Below are positions 35,658-47,962 of a DNA stretch of 64,000 bases, piece after piece. Source of the DNA: Gymnorhina tibicen (taxonomy: Eukaryota > Chordata > Aves > Passeriformes > Artamidae); assembly GCA_013399875.1 (NCBI GenBank), contig VXAZ01002362.1:575916-639915 (forward strand), written 5' to 3'. A program made the translations under genes and the position numbers. Under the pieces are notes generated by a model, which had not been told where the DNA came from, ran no database searches, and worked only from the letters and a program-made list of their open reading frames with translations. The first letter of the stretch is position 1. Each line of letters starts with the position of its first letter.

Positions 35658-36757
35658 TTGTAGAGCATTGAGGTAAACCAGACACACTACTGCAGTTTGC
35701 ATTGGACAGTTCTCAATTAGAATGTCAAGATTTATAGTGTATTTTATCCGGCTTTCATTCTCCACTGTTCAGTTTAACTTTTGACCTATGGTTATTGGCA
35801 GAAGAGGGCTTGTCCCAGAGGGCCATTAGTCCCTTCCAAAGAGGCCTTCTAAGAAGTGCCAAAAAAGAGGGTGGGAAACAGGTCTCTTTGTAACAGGACC
35901 CCTCCTCTGAAATGCTCACCATCAATGGGACAGTCAGGATACTAGAAAACAGAAGATCCCTCTGGATTTTCTGCACTAAGTAGTTAAAGCCTTGCACTGT
36001 TCCTTTCCCCTGCCACAAGATCAGATGGAAACAAGTCCCGTAGAAAGGGTCAAAATTATTTGAGTCAAAAAATCTGCATGGAGTCACAGTAAAAGAAAAT
36101 GTAGGTTATAAATATAGGGAACATATGCTGATATAGTAAGGTGTGGCATCCAGGGGTTCTCCAGAGGGCTGGAGTTCATAAAGTTCTCAGCCAACATGGG
36201 ACACAGCATCCTTACAACATATGCTAGAAGAACATGAGTTGCAGATACATCCTTGAATTTGAATTAAAAAAAAAAAGAAGGTGTGGGGATAAATAGGTTT
36301 ACTCAGGTTGGATAGCCTGGATCAATGCATTCCTTCAAAAAGGGAGACGAGGGCTGTGCTGAAGGGGAGTCTGCTGGCGTGTAACTGGCACAGTTTCTCA
36401 AGGCAAAACCTTTAGACTGATAAAAATGTCAAGCAGAATCAATGATCATGCTATAGGATTGTGCTGGTGACACAAAATAAGGGCAGTGCTGTAAACGTGG
36501 AGGGCCAGAGTATTCCAGGGGAGGACTCATATGATCCTGGGCATTCCAGCACTAGGAAAGGAATGAAATGTAATTCAAAGGATTCAAATCAGGCTGTGTG
36601 GTTGGAGATTAATAACAGTGATGCTCCGTGGTGAGCAAGATGCTCCTTGGATGAAGATGTCCTTCCAGCAGGGAGGTTCTCCAAGGGCTTTCCCATGGAC
36701 ACAGGGGGACAAAAATAACCCAGCTCGCTTTAGGATAGAGCCAGCTTCATTTGCAAA
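35658..36757. other. No gene; right part may be an old CR1 body
   Basis: From about 36280 to 36757 the sequence is G-rich on the plus strand. Its wording (GGGCAGTGCTGTAAACGTGG near 36482, GGCATTCCAGCACTAGG near 36540) is compatible with the region before a CR1 3' end, which follows at 36758. I cannot demonstrate a frame. An A-run lies near 36262. Confidence 0.35.
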
Positions 36758-36850
36758 AGGGATTATATAATGTAGTTGCCTCTAACAACAGAGGACTAGT
36801 CTGATGAACCAGAAGGCCCCTTCCAGTCCTATCGTTCCTGCTATTCCGAA
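36758..36850 (+). mobile_element. Old CR1-type LINE, 3' end
   Basis: AGGGATTATATAATGTAGTT and GCCTCTAACAACAGAGGACT, then AGTCTGATGAACCAGAAGGC and CCCTTCCAGTCCTATCGTTC, followed by CTGCTATTCC, align in order with the CR1 3' terminus ('ggactggactcgatgaccc..aaggtcccttccagtcctatgattctatg'). It is in the opposite orientation and more diverged than the copies at 10991 and 47805, so it belongs to an older subfamily. Confidence 0.7.
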
Positions 36851-36939
36851 AGTTAAATTAACACCAACCTTGCCTGGCAACATCGTCCCTGTGTCTGTGG
36901 AGAGGGAGTTTGCCCTGGAGCTCCTGGGACGAGATGTCT

Positions 36940-36974
36940 CTGTAAATGGGAATTGAAAACCCTGTAAATGGGAA
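36940..36974. repeat. 22-bp tandem duplication
   Basis: CTGTAAATGGGAA occurs at 36940 and again at 36962 with different 9-base spacers. A short local duplication. Confidence 0.8.
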
Positions 36975-37349
36975 CTAGAAGAGGTGCCAGGTTTGTAATT
37001 TAAAAAACCCAATAAAAACAACGTAATAGATCTAAATCCTCCTGCTTTGTGGTGCAGAAGGGCCTGTAAGGACACAAGACCAGCCTTAAATCCCCCTCAG
37101 GAGCGGCTCATGGCCGACGACACAGCACCAGTCCCCTCACAGGGCACCCACTGTCCTCTGACAGCCTGAAGACACTGGGGCACAAACACCGAGTTTGGGA
37201 AAGTGACTTTTCTCTAGACAGCAGGGATTGAGTGAGGATTTCCCACCTCTTTCCCCCGGGCCGGCCTTCTCACAGCCATCCTGGCCTGTTGGGACAACAG
37301 GGCCTCCATAGCCCAACAAACCCCTGGCCTGGGAGCAATCTCTTCCACC

Positions 37350-37400
37350 TATATCACATATATATGACATATGTATATATATATATTTTTTTTTTTAAAA
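37350..37400. repeat. AT microsatellite followed by T-run
   Basis: ATATCACATATATATGACAT grades into (AT)n and then about 12 T and AAAA. Simple sequence. Confidence 0.9.
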
Positions 37401-39019
37401 TAAGATGTGTGTAAAATGAGGTGAAATTCAGCTGTGCAGGGCTGCCAGGAGGCTGTGAGGGGCAGGGCAGGGGCCCTGACTGGCACCACCATTGCTGAGG
37501 GGAGCAGGCGCAGCCCCAGAGCATGGCTGTGCCCTGGCTGGTGCTGTGAGGGCACTGCTGCCACCTCAGAGGAACAAAGCAGGGTTAAAATGATACCAAA
37601 ATGGAGTAACACAGCCCAGAGTCTGTTGGGTTGTGGCACTGCCTCTGGGTCTCTCTTCAGGGCATGATTTTAGGTGTAGAGCTGCTCAAGCTGAGTAACA
37701 AAATGGAGGGAAAGCTGTTTGACTGCCTGAGAGCTGGCAGAGCCATCGGAGCACACAGCCCAGAGCAAAGGAGGGTAAGTGAAGTAACAGCAATTTAAAA
37801 TGTGTGGGAATTGAAATTCCCCTTCCCTAACTTCCCAACCCCGTGGACCTGAGGAAGTGTGGCAGGACTCTGCTCTGCCAAGGGTGAATGCCAGCGCCTC
37901 ACTTTTAGGAGTGTCCCTTGTGCTGCCTTGTCACTGTCACTCCTGCTCCAGAAGGTGGATCTGCAAGCTGCAGATGGTGTTTTATCTTATGTGATATCTT
38001 TTCCTGGAAAAGTATGATTAGAGAACCTTTAGAATCAAATAGGGAGCCTTTAAAAATGACCAGCTGGCATCTGGGTTCCAGGGCAGTGCCTGGCATTCAT
38101 AGGCCAGGACAGGCTCAGGCTGTGAGGCAGGAGGTAGGAGTGGGATGGGGATGGATGTACCCCTCCATTTTCCCTCTCCATCTTCTCCCATCTCCAGAAC
38201 AGCAACAGCAGCTTGGGAAGGGGCTGTTGCAAAGACACACGTGTCTGCCAGGTGACATGCCAGCTAGAGGGGAGCTGCAGGGGAATAAACTGAGGACACT
38301 TTCCTCCTGGAAAAGTGTCCACCAGAAGGTGCCAGCCCCCAGCTTTCTGTTGAAAATCCTAGTGTGGTTCAGCAATGCCCCAAATTGCTCACGAGACACA
38401 GAGCAGAGCCCACCTACTCATTCCTCTGCACAGCCATCCAACGATAATGACTTTCAGTCAATGGCGTAGCTTGGAACAGATGCCTGGAGGTGAAAGGATC
38501 TGTATTCCATTACTAGCCCCTTCAACTAGCCAGGGTCCCTCAGGTTAAATATTTTTAGCAACAGCTTGTTTACATGTCAAACTTGTCAATGAGCTTCTGG
38601 GGCACTGCTGCCACAAAGCTGTGTTGGTGGCAGCCCGTAAGCCTTCTCTATGCACGGAGCTAATGCCTTCTAAAGGGCTTGTCAGATATTTTCTTCCTAC
38701 TGTGTCACAGGAGCAAGACTAATTTCAAAGAAATGCTCTTTATTTCTACTTAAAACTGCTAAAGAAAATATCCAGCACTGTCTTTTTTCTTGTCATCTGT
38801 TCGACAAGTGTCTCATAAAACAAATTGAGAGGTTTAAATCTCCGAGACAAAAATCAATAAGAGGATAAGTAAAGAATAGGAGGAAGTCAGCAGGCTGAGA
38901 TTTATTTCATTGGAAATGTTTTTTCAATGGATTTACTAATAAATCTAAAGTGGCTGGTGCAGCTGCCTTTGATATGCAGTATCCCCTTTACTTAGATGGA
39001 AGCTGCACATGAAAAGGAG

Positions 39020-39066
39020 CTTTGAATACTGATTTTTACAAGGGTGTAAATCAGCAAAGCCCCACA
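39020..39066. repeat. Relic of an old amniote foldback repeat (reverse copy)
   Basis: CTGATTTTTACAAGGGTGTA is followed by AATCAGCAAAGCCCC. The reverse complement shares GCTTTGCTGATTTA with 13234-13247. CTGATTTTTAC and GTGTAAATCAG are also inverted relative to each other. Confidence 0.45.
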
Positions 39067-40884
39067 TGTTACATGTACCACCAGCATCTGCTTCAGGTAG
39101 AAGTTAAGAAAAAGGATTTGTTTTTGTGCTGGACTTTTCCTCTGTAGCTTTGCCATTTCTTGTTTAGTACACTGAAATATTTGTGATGAGGGCCTTGCTG
39201 TGCTGGACACTGAATAATCCAATATGTAATAAAATTATCTCTGTCCCAAAGAGTTGATGGAGTTTCAAGGGTAGGAAACTCCATTGAAATAACAAATATG
39301 GGCTGACCAGAAGTGAAATCACAGGGAATGAAGTTTGTGATGGTGGAACTGAGCTGTGGTATCTCTTGAAAATTTGCTCCAGTGAGTATTCCCTTGTGGT
39401 GATGGGAAACTGGGAAAAATTTAAATTAAATGAATGATTTGAAACAGATAAGGAAAATGAAATAAACTCTTGAAGCAGTCCAGAGAAGGTCAGCCTGGAC
39501 TGACTACCAGTCATAACAGGGTTCCAGGAAGAAGGGATGTTCTCCTGAGTGACAATAATAATGGTGGTCACTGAAATGCCTGCACTTTCATGTGGACATG
39601 AAGCAGTGGAAAAGACTGCACCCCAGTCCTGAATGCCTTCCCTCCCTGCTGCACATTCCCCCTGACTGTGAACTTTTCCAAAAGCCCTGTGGATGAAGAG
39701 GAAGCTATAATGAGCTCCTTGTTGAGTAATATGAGTGGTTTGCTCCAGTTGGCACACATGACAGATGGCTGTGGGTAGGGAGCGAGTTGCTGGGGTCTGT
39801 GTATGTGCATATGTGCTAGGAGGGGTTCCAGGATGGTTCCATGGCTCGCTATTCTATTTCAAATTAAACAAATAGTCCTGGATGCTTTTACAATGTCAGA
39901 TGGGAAATCAGCCAGAAACTAGCTGATATCTTACTGTTCCTTGTTCTTCAATCGATTCTGCATTTTTCAAAGGATTTCTCTGTACCAAACACGTATCAGA
40001 ACATGGTTAAGCTCCGTTGTTCCAGTTCACAAATTTGATGTTAGGAAGAAATGTTGGAAGTGAGAGTAAATCAACAGAAATGGCCATTTTCATCCCCTTA
40101 TATGGTTTTTCTCAAGTCAACATGAGAAACATTTCACAGCTAACTGTGAAAACTGGCACCTCATTACCTACTTTATTATTTCTTATGACTTATTAAGGGT
40201 TATTACCATTGTTCATTATCCTTTTTGATAGTGCCTACCCTGGCTATCCTATCATGTTATTACTGGGTAGTAGCAGCAAACTCTTACATTTAGGTCACTT
40301 TAACAGCTTGTATTTAAAAATTCCCATGGATATTAGTCTGAAGGGTGCAACCAGTGCTGTGATTTGCACAGGGTTCTGAAAATGGAAGCAGGGAAAATGT
40401 GGAATGAAATCTGTGTGTGGTTATATGCTAAATGACTGTGTCATGGAGCCATACGCACTGGGGGGTTGAACTGAAGTTGCATGACCTACCTAAAATCTTT
40501 ATTTTCCATAATTCTCAAGAACCCCGCATTGGAATCAAGGCAACCTTGCATCAACTCAGTGGTTTTAATGCAAATATGTTTATGTACATTATACAAAATT
40601 ACACATACGTTATTGGGAAAAGTCACACAACCTTCATAGTAGACAATGCTGCCACTGTTTTCCATAACACACCTTCATAATTGAAATTGGGATAATACAT
40701 TCCCTATGTCACAGAGTTTTAAGGATATATATTATATGTTTACAAATGGGTTTCACCATGAATTCGCCATGTTAAATGTCATAAAGTGATGACCATATTT
40801 CATACAACCCCTCATTCCATACCACACATGCAAAGAGGGCAGAACAGTTCTGTAAAACAGGTGGGTGTGATCTCCATGTCCTTG

Positions 40885-40975
40885 AGGAGGATGAGGAGAA
40901 TTGACAAAATCCATCTTGTGAGTCAGCAGCACAGCTAGAATTAGAACCAAGCTTTCTGTCTCAGAGTTTGCCAAA
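40885..40975 (-). mobile_element. Possible MIR / CORE-SINE fragment
   Basis: GAGTCAGCAGCACAGCTAGA, ATTAGAACCAAGCTTTCTGT and CTCAGAG resemble reversed MIR ('cacacagctagtaagtggcagagccgggattcgaacccaggc'). No other part is recognisable. Confidence 0.4.
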
Positions 40976-43974
40976 ACCTGCCCAGCAGTGTGTCATGAGG
41001 AGGACTGGCCAGACCTTGGTTTGACTCCCAAGCCAGGAGCAGAACCCTTTATGTTTTGGCAGTAGAGCAGTTTGCATGCATGGATTTGTTTCGCAGATTC
41101 TCCACGATGGCTGCAAAGGGAAAAGGTTGCACGCTGTGCTCCACACCTCACCACATCATCTCCACATCACGATGCCCTGTCTGGGTTTGCATTCAAAATC
41201 TACCATCCATGACTTGATCCTGTTCGATCTCTCGCAAGATCAAAGTCTGAGGAGCTTGAAAGACACAAAATGACATGATTTATCCTCGGGGGAGCATGAT
41301 GGCTTCTGAAATCTCCTTCTCCCCTGGATGCCACACACTGTCCCCCTGCCCAGAAGATGGACATACTGATTTTGTTTCTGATCTGGCTTGTGTAAATATA
41401 TGTGGGAGAATAACAAATGTCATTGCAAAGGGACACAGAGCAAGAAGTTGCAGGGAAGAGGGGATATTAACTCTTCCGCTCTTTTAGATTTCCAGGCTGC
41501 AGGATAATCCTACAAAATTAAATAATATGATCAGGATTTCCCCCTTTCCTCTTGACCTGACTTTTAAGCTAGGGCTAAGAATTGCAGCACATTTCTTTTC
41601 CCAAAGCAAAACACGATCCTGGATAAAAGTCAGTTTAGTTGAGAGAAAAAAGTAAAACAAAAATAGATCTTTTCCATAAACAAAGCTGCTTTCCATTTTG
41701 CTAACATAAACAGGCAGATGCATTAAGAGATCATGCCACCCAGGCCCTGGAAAAAGAAGCAGAAAAGTATTTCTGAGTATTTTTCTGAAGGTGCAAGGGT
41801 GGCTGAGCCTAAGGCAAACTGAGCAAGAGGACAAAGCTTTATAGACGGGGAAGCTTTACAGTTTCACCTGAGACTCAGAAGAAGTACACTTCCATAGATT
41901 AGGCCAAATGCAGCATCACCTCCTTCCCAAATGAAATCTCTACCTTTAGCAGGCACCTGTGCACTTGATATGCTCCATATTCTCACAAAAATATTGATTT
42001 TTGCAGTAGTCTCTGTGGCTGTGCAAACAGAAGTTCAGGTCTCTGGGCATGGAACTGGGCTAGTACTGGCAAATAAAGCCTTTCAGAAATGCAAGTCTCA
42101 CCTTTGCGGACCGAGGGGCTGTCACAGGTGTGCTCTATGTGAATGAAACATCCTTCCCCAGGGACCAGAAACAAAGGAATGAAGCAAGAGAAATAAGAAA
42201 TGAGTGGTGTCCTAATTATGGGCTGTTTTTTCTCATAACCAAGTTGAAATCAAGCAGCTGGGATGGGCCCTGTTATGTTAGAGCCCACATCTTTTACTCT
42301 TCTCCCTCACTTGAATAATTCCCTCGGTGAAAAATTCATCCCTCTCTACTGAAAGATCCACATTCTACTTAAGCCATCAAAATAATCTTTCTGTAATTGT
42401 CTAGAGATGCCCACAGTCTAGATATCTACAGTCTGTAGGCATCTATATTTCAATGATGCTTTGCAATAAATCCCACCCAGGAGAGGCTGCAGCCTTCTGA
42501 TAGGGCTGGGTTGTGATACATTTCATGTGCTGCAAGAACACAGCTCTTCCCAAGGTCCTCACGGACCCCCCTATTGTTGCATGTGTTTGTTTGTTCTAAA
42601 ATCTCTGGTTCTCTTACTCAAAGCAATCTGCTGATATCAGTCTCCCAACCAGACACTGCAGGGCAAATTCTGCCTTCAAGCATCCTGCATTTGATTAAAA
42701 CCAGGGTGTGCAAAGCTCTTACAGGGCTTGGTACCATTTCTGATTCAGATCAATTTAAGAGACATTTTCCAGTGGAAAAATGGCTTCTTCCACTTTGGCT
42801 GATACCAGAAAGGAAGATTTGGTGTTCACTTTCAGTATTTGGATTCAGCCTAAAGATATGTCCAGTGACTCAAATGCTACTTCTTCAAACTGTCTGTTTG
42901 GAAAACGGTCTTCAGGATTTCTGTGGAACAGAATGATTTCTGCCTTTTCTTGCTTCCTCATGGGTCATAAATGCAGCAACAAGGGCCTTCTGCAGGAGAC
43001 TTTGCCCCTCAGTACAGGAAGTTCAAGGCTATGTTCAAATGAAAATATTCTAGCCAATATTCCATATCTAGGTTGTTTTTTTCCCTTGTCTCCCATGTTC
43101 CCCCCCAGTCTGAGAAGAGGATCTTGTTCAGCTTGTGCAGGAAGTATCTTTGGAGTAGTAGTTTCTCTGATTTGTTTTTGATAATTTTTAGGTACCTATA
43201 TCACTTGTCTCAAAAAATAAGTGCATGGAAAGAACTAGTTTATTTTATCCTTTCTGATACTTTTTGCTCCTTTACCCCCCTATTCCTTTTTCCTTCCCTG
43301 TTCCTCCACAGCTGCCATGAAGAACAAGTCAGTGACTCACAAAGGCACATTTTCACTCATTCACTACATCACAGCCCTCCATGCTCACCCACCCCAGGGT
43401 TCCGTGACGCTTGATCTTTGCCACCAGGAGCATCCAATTCTGTGGCCAGCGCTGAGGCCAAAGGGAACTCTACAAACCAGTTATTCTCTGTTTCCCCCAG
43501 GAACAAAACTGTGGCGATGTTACTGCCCTCTAAAGATGTGTGGATCAGCATTAAAGTGCTGACCTGTTCAACACTTCTGGCACCCTTTGAACCGGGGAGC
43601 TTTGAAGCGAAGGCTCTAACGAACTCGTGTATAATAAGCTGCTGCCCCATGCCAGGCAAGGCAGAGGTATGAGGGACTGATGGAAGCTTTTGAAGGCACA
43701 AAATGCTATTAAAAACTGCGAGGGACTAGAGAAAAAGAGACAGTGAAAAACAAATCTCCCTTCCATGCAGTGATACATCTAACTTTGGCAAGTTAGAACT
43801 AGGGTCACTAAACCGGATTTAAAGCTTAAAAATTTTGGGGTGGCTGGCTTATGGTTTTGGCTTAGAAACACTTCTGCTGGAACTGGGGCTCTACTGGGAG
43901 ACAGTTCAGTTCAGGGCTTTCCTTTCCTTTCTGCACCAATAAGTTGTTGGGGAGGGGAGAACCAGTCTGCATAG

Positions 43975-44208
43975 CAATAATTATTATCAATTGTATTGTG
44001 CTTTTTATCTTCAAAGTGCTTTACAGACACAAACTAATTATTCCTCTGCAACACCCCTGTGAAGAAGATGGTAAGTATCATTATCTCTGTTTTACCAGTG
44101 GGGAGACTGAGCCAGAGCATTTAAGCGATTAGCCTGGGGCCACAGGGGCAGTTAGTGTCAGGGCTGGGAATGCAGGAGTGTCTCTGCTCCCAGTCAGCAC
44201 CAGGCAAC
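43975..44208 (-). mobile_element. MIR / CORE-SINE, nearly full length
   Basis: Reading the plus strand, the reversed MIR can be followed throughout: ATAATTATTATCAATTGTAT, CAAAGTGCTTTACAGACACA, CTGCAACACCCCTGTGAAGA, AGTATCATTATCTCTGTTTT, then GGGGAGACTGAGCCAGAGCA, GATTAGCCTGGGGCCACAGG, GTTAGTGTCAGGGCTGGGAA and finally TCTCTGCTCCCAGTCAGC. This is the best MIR in the window. Confidence 0.9.
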
Positions 44209-45647
44209 ATATCTCTTTAGTAGGAACAAAAGGGAACCTTTCTCCAGACTTGGAACCTAAAAGAAGCTCATTTTTTTTGGCAAGGGATTATAAACTCTTT
44301 CTTTAAAATGTAATCATAATTGGAAAAAAGACTGTGGAGTAAGGGTACTAAAGCGAGTTGAAAGCCAGCATGTCTGCTTTATAGGTAATCTTAGAATCTG
44401 GAAATTTGGGAAAATACCTGGAAAATTTATGCGGGGGATGTAGAGTTCTATTTCAGGGGGGAAAAAAAAGTGACATATTTGAAATTTCCCATGGAAGGAA
44501 AAGTAAATTATAATAATTTTTAAATATCAAAATGTTTCATTACAGACATTTCAAAATGAAACTGAACCTGAAAGTCTGTGCTCTGAAGTTCTCAGTTCAG
44601 ACATGGCTTGAGGGCTTTTAAATTCCTCCATGCCTATGGGCTCTCAGTGAGGTTCTCAGGGCTTCCACAGGAATGTTACAGCCAAGCCCTGCAGTGCCTC
44701 AATTCTACTCCGTGAAAAAATCAAACTCTTTAAAAACTATCAATAGCTTGGCACTATTTGCACTGGAACAGAAAAGGAGCAGGAATGGTAAGAGGCCCAG
44801 ATGGGAAGCATCCTGTCCCGTTCTAGAGCAGTGACCCTGAGGGATAATCCATCACACGGGACACTGCTTGCCTCCCTCATTCAGGAATGAGTTATGGATT
44901 AGGGACACTGGGAAGGAACAGACACACTGAGTGCTCCCTGTTCCATGAGATTTCCTTTGGCCTGGCTATGACCCCTAGGAGCTGAAGGGCAATCACCAAC
45001 CTCAGGCTCTGCCTAAGGAGGAGCTGAGTTTTCAGGGCAGGAGAGTAGGGATAAAAGGCATCCTTTTACTCTGAGATTTACATTTTGGTTTGGAATCAAG
45101 AGGTGATGGACAGCACAAGACTTTTTTGCACATCTCATCTTACAGTACCTAAGAGGTGCTAGAACCTCAAAAAATAGCAACACTGAGTCAGGGCGACACT
45201 TTTCACACAGCTCCAGTTCCTTTTCAGTCTGAAACACTGAGCCAGATCCTCAAACACTCAGAAGCTGCCATGAGGGCTGGATCTTCTAAAGAGCTGTGTA
45301 GCCCACCAGCTTGGCACTTCTTTAAATCTAGGTAGTGATTTTGATGCCTAAATGGGAGCTGAGCCCTTTTGCAAACCAGCTTCTGATCATGCATGCTGAG
45401 CTGCTCTGCAAATCCTGGCTATCATTGCTCTGCATTCTTGTACTTCCTGGTTGTGAGCTGTGCTGGGAGCAAAACTATCAAAGCACCACAAGGAAACCAC
45501 TCCTGCTATAATCAGGAAGCATAAAAAATCTCAGGAGCCAAACTGTTCAGCCTCTATTACTATTTGGGCAATGGCTGTACCTCTGGTACTTCTTTATCCT
45601 TACATGGATCAAAGCTGTGTGATGGCAGGTACTATAAAACCTTCTAA
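44209..45647. other. Single-copy DNA, no gene recognised
   Basis: No frame or repeat of note beyond an A-run near 44461. Confidence 0.4.
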
Positions 45648-45712
45648 AATAGAGACAATCCCAGCACTGAATAGTTTATAATCAAAATAGAAGATGAGGC
45701 AGAAAGTGTGTG
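45648..45712 (-). repeat. Old amniote interspersed repeat fragment
   Basis: AGAGACAATCCCAGCACTGA, ATAGTTTATAATCAAAATAG and AAGATGAGGCAG match the phrase 'gtccctgccccaaagagcttacaatctaaataagac' of an old amniote repeat with a CORE-SINE/LINE-like 3' region. The same phrase is at 60385-60475, and its reverse complement at 55961. Confidence 0.45.
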
Positions 45713-46069
45713 CAACAGATGGACAGATCTGGCATAAGGAATCCACGGGGTAAGTGTTCGAGTCAGTGTCTCCAGTTTGCAGAGCAGAAAAGAGCAGTCA
45801 AGGATAAGCTCTGCTGCTTACCTTACCTGACCCCTAAACCTTTTGAGATTTACCCACAACAATTAATTATTCCTTTGACTGGCCAAGATGACTCACAGCT
45901 GCTCATGCCATCCCAAAGCTCAAGATCTAAGTAAATTTATTGAAATTAGTGGTGGCTTCATTCCAGGAAACTTGCATTTAGTTTTGATTCAAAGAAGATC
46001 CGCACCCTTCCCACCTCTCGTTTCTTCCCTCTTCCAGCCCTCAGCAAATGTGGAGCTCTACAGCTTCGA

Positions 46070-46265
46070 TCTAATAGTGGTTGAGACTCAGGAATGGGAG
46101 TCATAAGGTCTGAGTCCTATTCCTGTCTCTAATACAGGGTGGTTTTCAGTGAGTCACTTCCCCTCTGTCTTACTCAATATCCTTGTTTGTAAATGGGGTT
46201 AACAATACTGACCCATCTCACAGAAAAGCTGTGAGTTCATTAATATCTATGAGCATTCCAGTAGC
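46070..46265 (+). mobile_element. MIR / CORE-SINE, nearly full length
   Basis: TAGTGGTTGAGACTCAGGAA, ATAAGGTCTGAGTCCTATTC, CTGTCTCTAATACAG, AGTGAGTCACTTCCCCTCTG, TTGTTTGTAAATGGGGTTAA, CAATACTGACCCATCTCACA and GCTGTGAGTTCATTAATATC follow MIR from the tRNA-like head to the 3' region, in order. Promoter boxes are decayed. Confidence 0.85.
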
Positions 46266-46360
46266 TGACATTCTGGAGCCTCTCCTTGGCTTTAGTAGCT
46301 CTATGTTTGCCACTATCCACATACTTGCATGGTGCCAAGGAAGTTCAGGTGGTAGTAATG

Positions 46361-46380
46361 GGACTGTTATGGACTGTTAT
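46361..46380. repeat. 10-bp tandem duplication
   Basis: GGACTGTTAT occurs twice without interruption. A trivial slippage product. Confidence 0.85.
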
Positions 46381-47804
46381 GGGATTTATTTCTGAATTGA
46401 CTTCACCTCCTTAATAATTAATATTGCCAGGAGGGAAGACAAGAGGAAAAGCAGAAGCGAACTCAGTTCTCATTTGGGAGAGGGTTTACCAGCTCCTCAC
46501 AGTGTGAATATACTCACTTTGGTGTTTACCATTATAATACTGTCTGCAATTTCCCAGGCACCTTCCTCTTTAGGATCGCTCTGGTTTCAAGTGCAGGCCC
46601 ACACTCATGTCACCCCTGACCTGAGCTGTTGTCTCCATTTGGTAGATGCTGATGCAGAGTTGCAAATAGGTGAAGCCACTCATCAGGCTCACTCACTGTC
46701 AGCTGTCTGGAACAATCTTCCCTTGATGACACTCATTGCACAAAGACCCTTCACTGCTCCCCTTTGATATTTTAGACTTTTAGGAGAACTAGAAATTATC
46801 AGTGCCAGACCTTAGTGGATTGAAAATGGACATTTCAGACTTTCAAATAACACTGTCTTTGAAGCCCTGATCACACTTCTTCCTTCATAGCACAGGAACC
46901 TACAGCTTTCAGAGCCCAGTTCTTCCTTCAGCAAAGTCAGTTCCAGTAAAAGCTGACACCATACCCATCTCTGCCTGCCTTAAATAAGGCTTTTCCATAT
47001 TGGGTCAGTGGGCTAGACAGCTTTGAAGTTTGGTTTACTTAAATGTACACATTCAAAAGACAAAAGTCTTTTGATTAAAATCATCCGGGCTGGGAGGGCT
47101 TGAGGGTGTCCAATCCTGGTGTCTGTCCAATCTCTCTACCTGTAGGAAAGTGGAGGAAAATTCTTTGGGGTTCTCAAAAAGACTGAAACCCCTTGCTTTT
47201 TCCAGGAAGAAGCAGGTTTGTGCGTATTGCACTGCTGGTCAGGCCTTTCTGGTACTTCTCCTTTCCTCTGAGTTCTGCCACCCAGCAGCCTTGGCTGGCT
47301 GGCAGCTACAGCAGCTCACCATCAGCTGGAGTGTCTCCTCTCGATGGAGAGGCTGACAGACCTCAAGGGCAGGAAGGAGATGCTGCAGAATTGTCACCTG
47401 CTACAGCCATGGCTGCCTTCAAGACACACAAGAGTGGAGTGAGTGGTTTGACTTCCCAAAGCAGCCCTGACAAAGCTGTGGAGAGAAAGGAGAATCACAA
47501 GGAGGAAAGGCAGAGGAACTAAAACTGGTGGTTTGGGTCTCTACCCAGCCCAAGAGAAACCACAGAGCTGTTCTTCTGACAGTGACTCCCTGTGTAGAAT
47601 TGTGGTCCTGCAGCACTGGGGATTTGAAGCTGCATGCAGGAAGATATAGGAGCCAACCCTGACATTGTAGAGTATGAGTGTGGTCCTTGTTGAAAAAGTG
47701 TAAGCAAAATAAGGCAAAAATAAGCAAATGTAAAAGATTTTTTTCCTTTGACTAGATCTTGCTGGTTTTACCATCTCACTTCTAGACTTGCCATATACAA
47801 AACA
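46381..47804. other. Single-copy DNA, no gene recognised
   Basis: A short hairpin (CAAAAGAC-AAA-GTCTTTTG-like) lies at 47054-47073. Frames at 47193-47522 and 47419-47727 have no recognisable domain. Confidence 0.4.
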
Positions 47805-47962
47805 TTCACGGAATTGTAGGATGGTTTGGATTGGCAGGGACCTTTAAAATCATCCAGTCCAACCCTTCTGCCACAGGCAGGGACGTCTTGTACTAGATCA
47901 GGTTGCTCAAAGCCTACCCAACCTGGCCTTGAACACTTTCATTGGTGGAGCATCCACAAATC
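47805..47962 (-). mobile_element. CR1 LINE, 3'-end fragment
   Basis: The plus strand reads GGATGGTTTGGATTGGCAGG, GACCTTTAAAATCATCCAGT, CCAACCCTTCTGCCACAGGC, AGGGACGTCTTGTACTAGAT and CAGGTTGCTCAAAGCC, then CCAACCTGGCCTTGAACACT and GGTGGAGCATCCACAA. This is the classic reverse complement of the avian CR1 3' end, and the clearest diagnostic of a bird genome here. The match stops abruptly near 47962 (5' truncation). Confidence 0.95.

Larger units (their letters stand above)
37401..43974. other. Mostly single-copy DNA, no gene recognised
   Basis: A GC-richer stretch (37430-37560) yields open frames on both strands without recognisable domains. At 43418-43672 (+) a frame is bounded by TTTCCCCCAG/GA (near 43500) and CAGAG/GTATGAG (near 43668). 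It could mimic a 165-bp exon, but the peptide is unfamiliar. Confidence 0.4.

Noticed and set aside
36280..36757. Extended CR1 body upstream of the 3' end at 36758
   Set aside because: The wording is compatible but I could not follow a frame or a continuous match, so only the 3' end is called.
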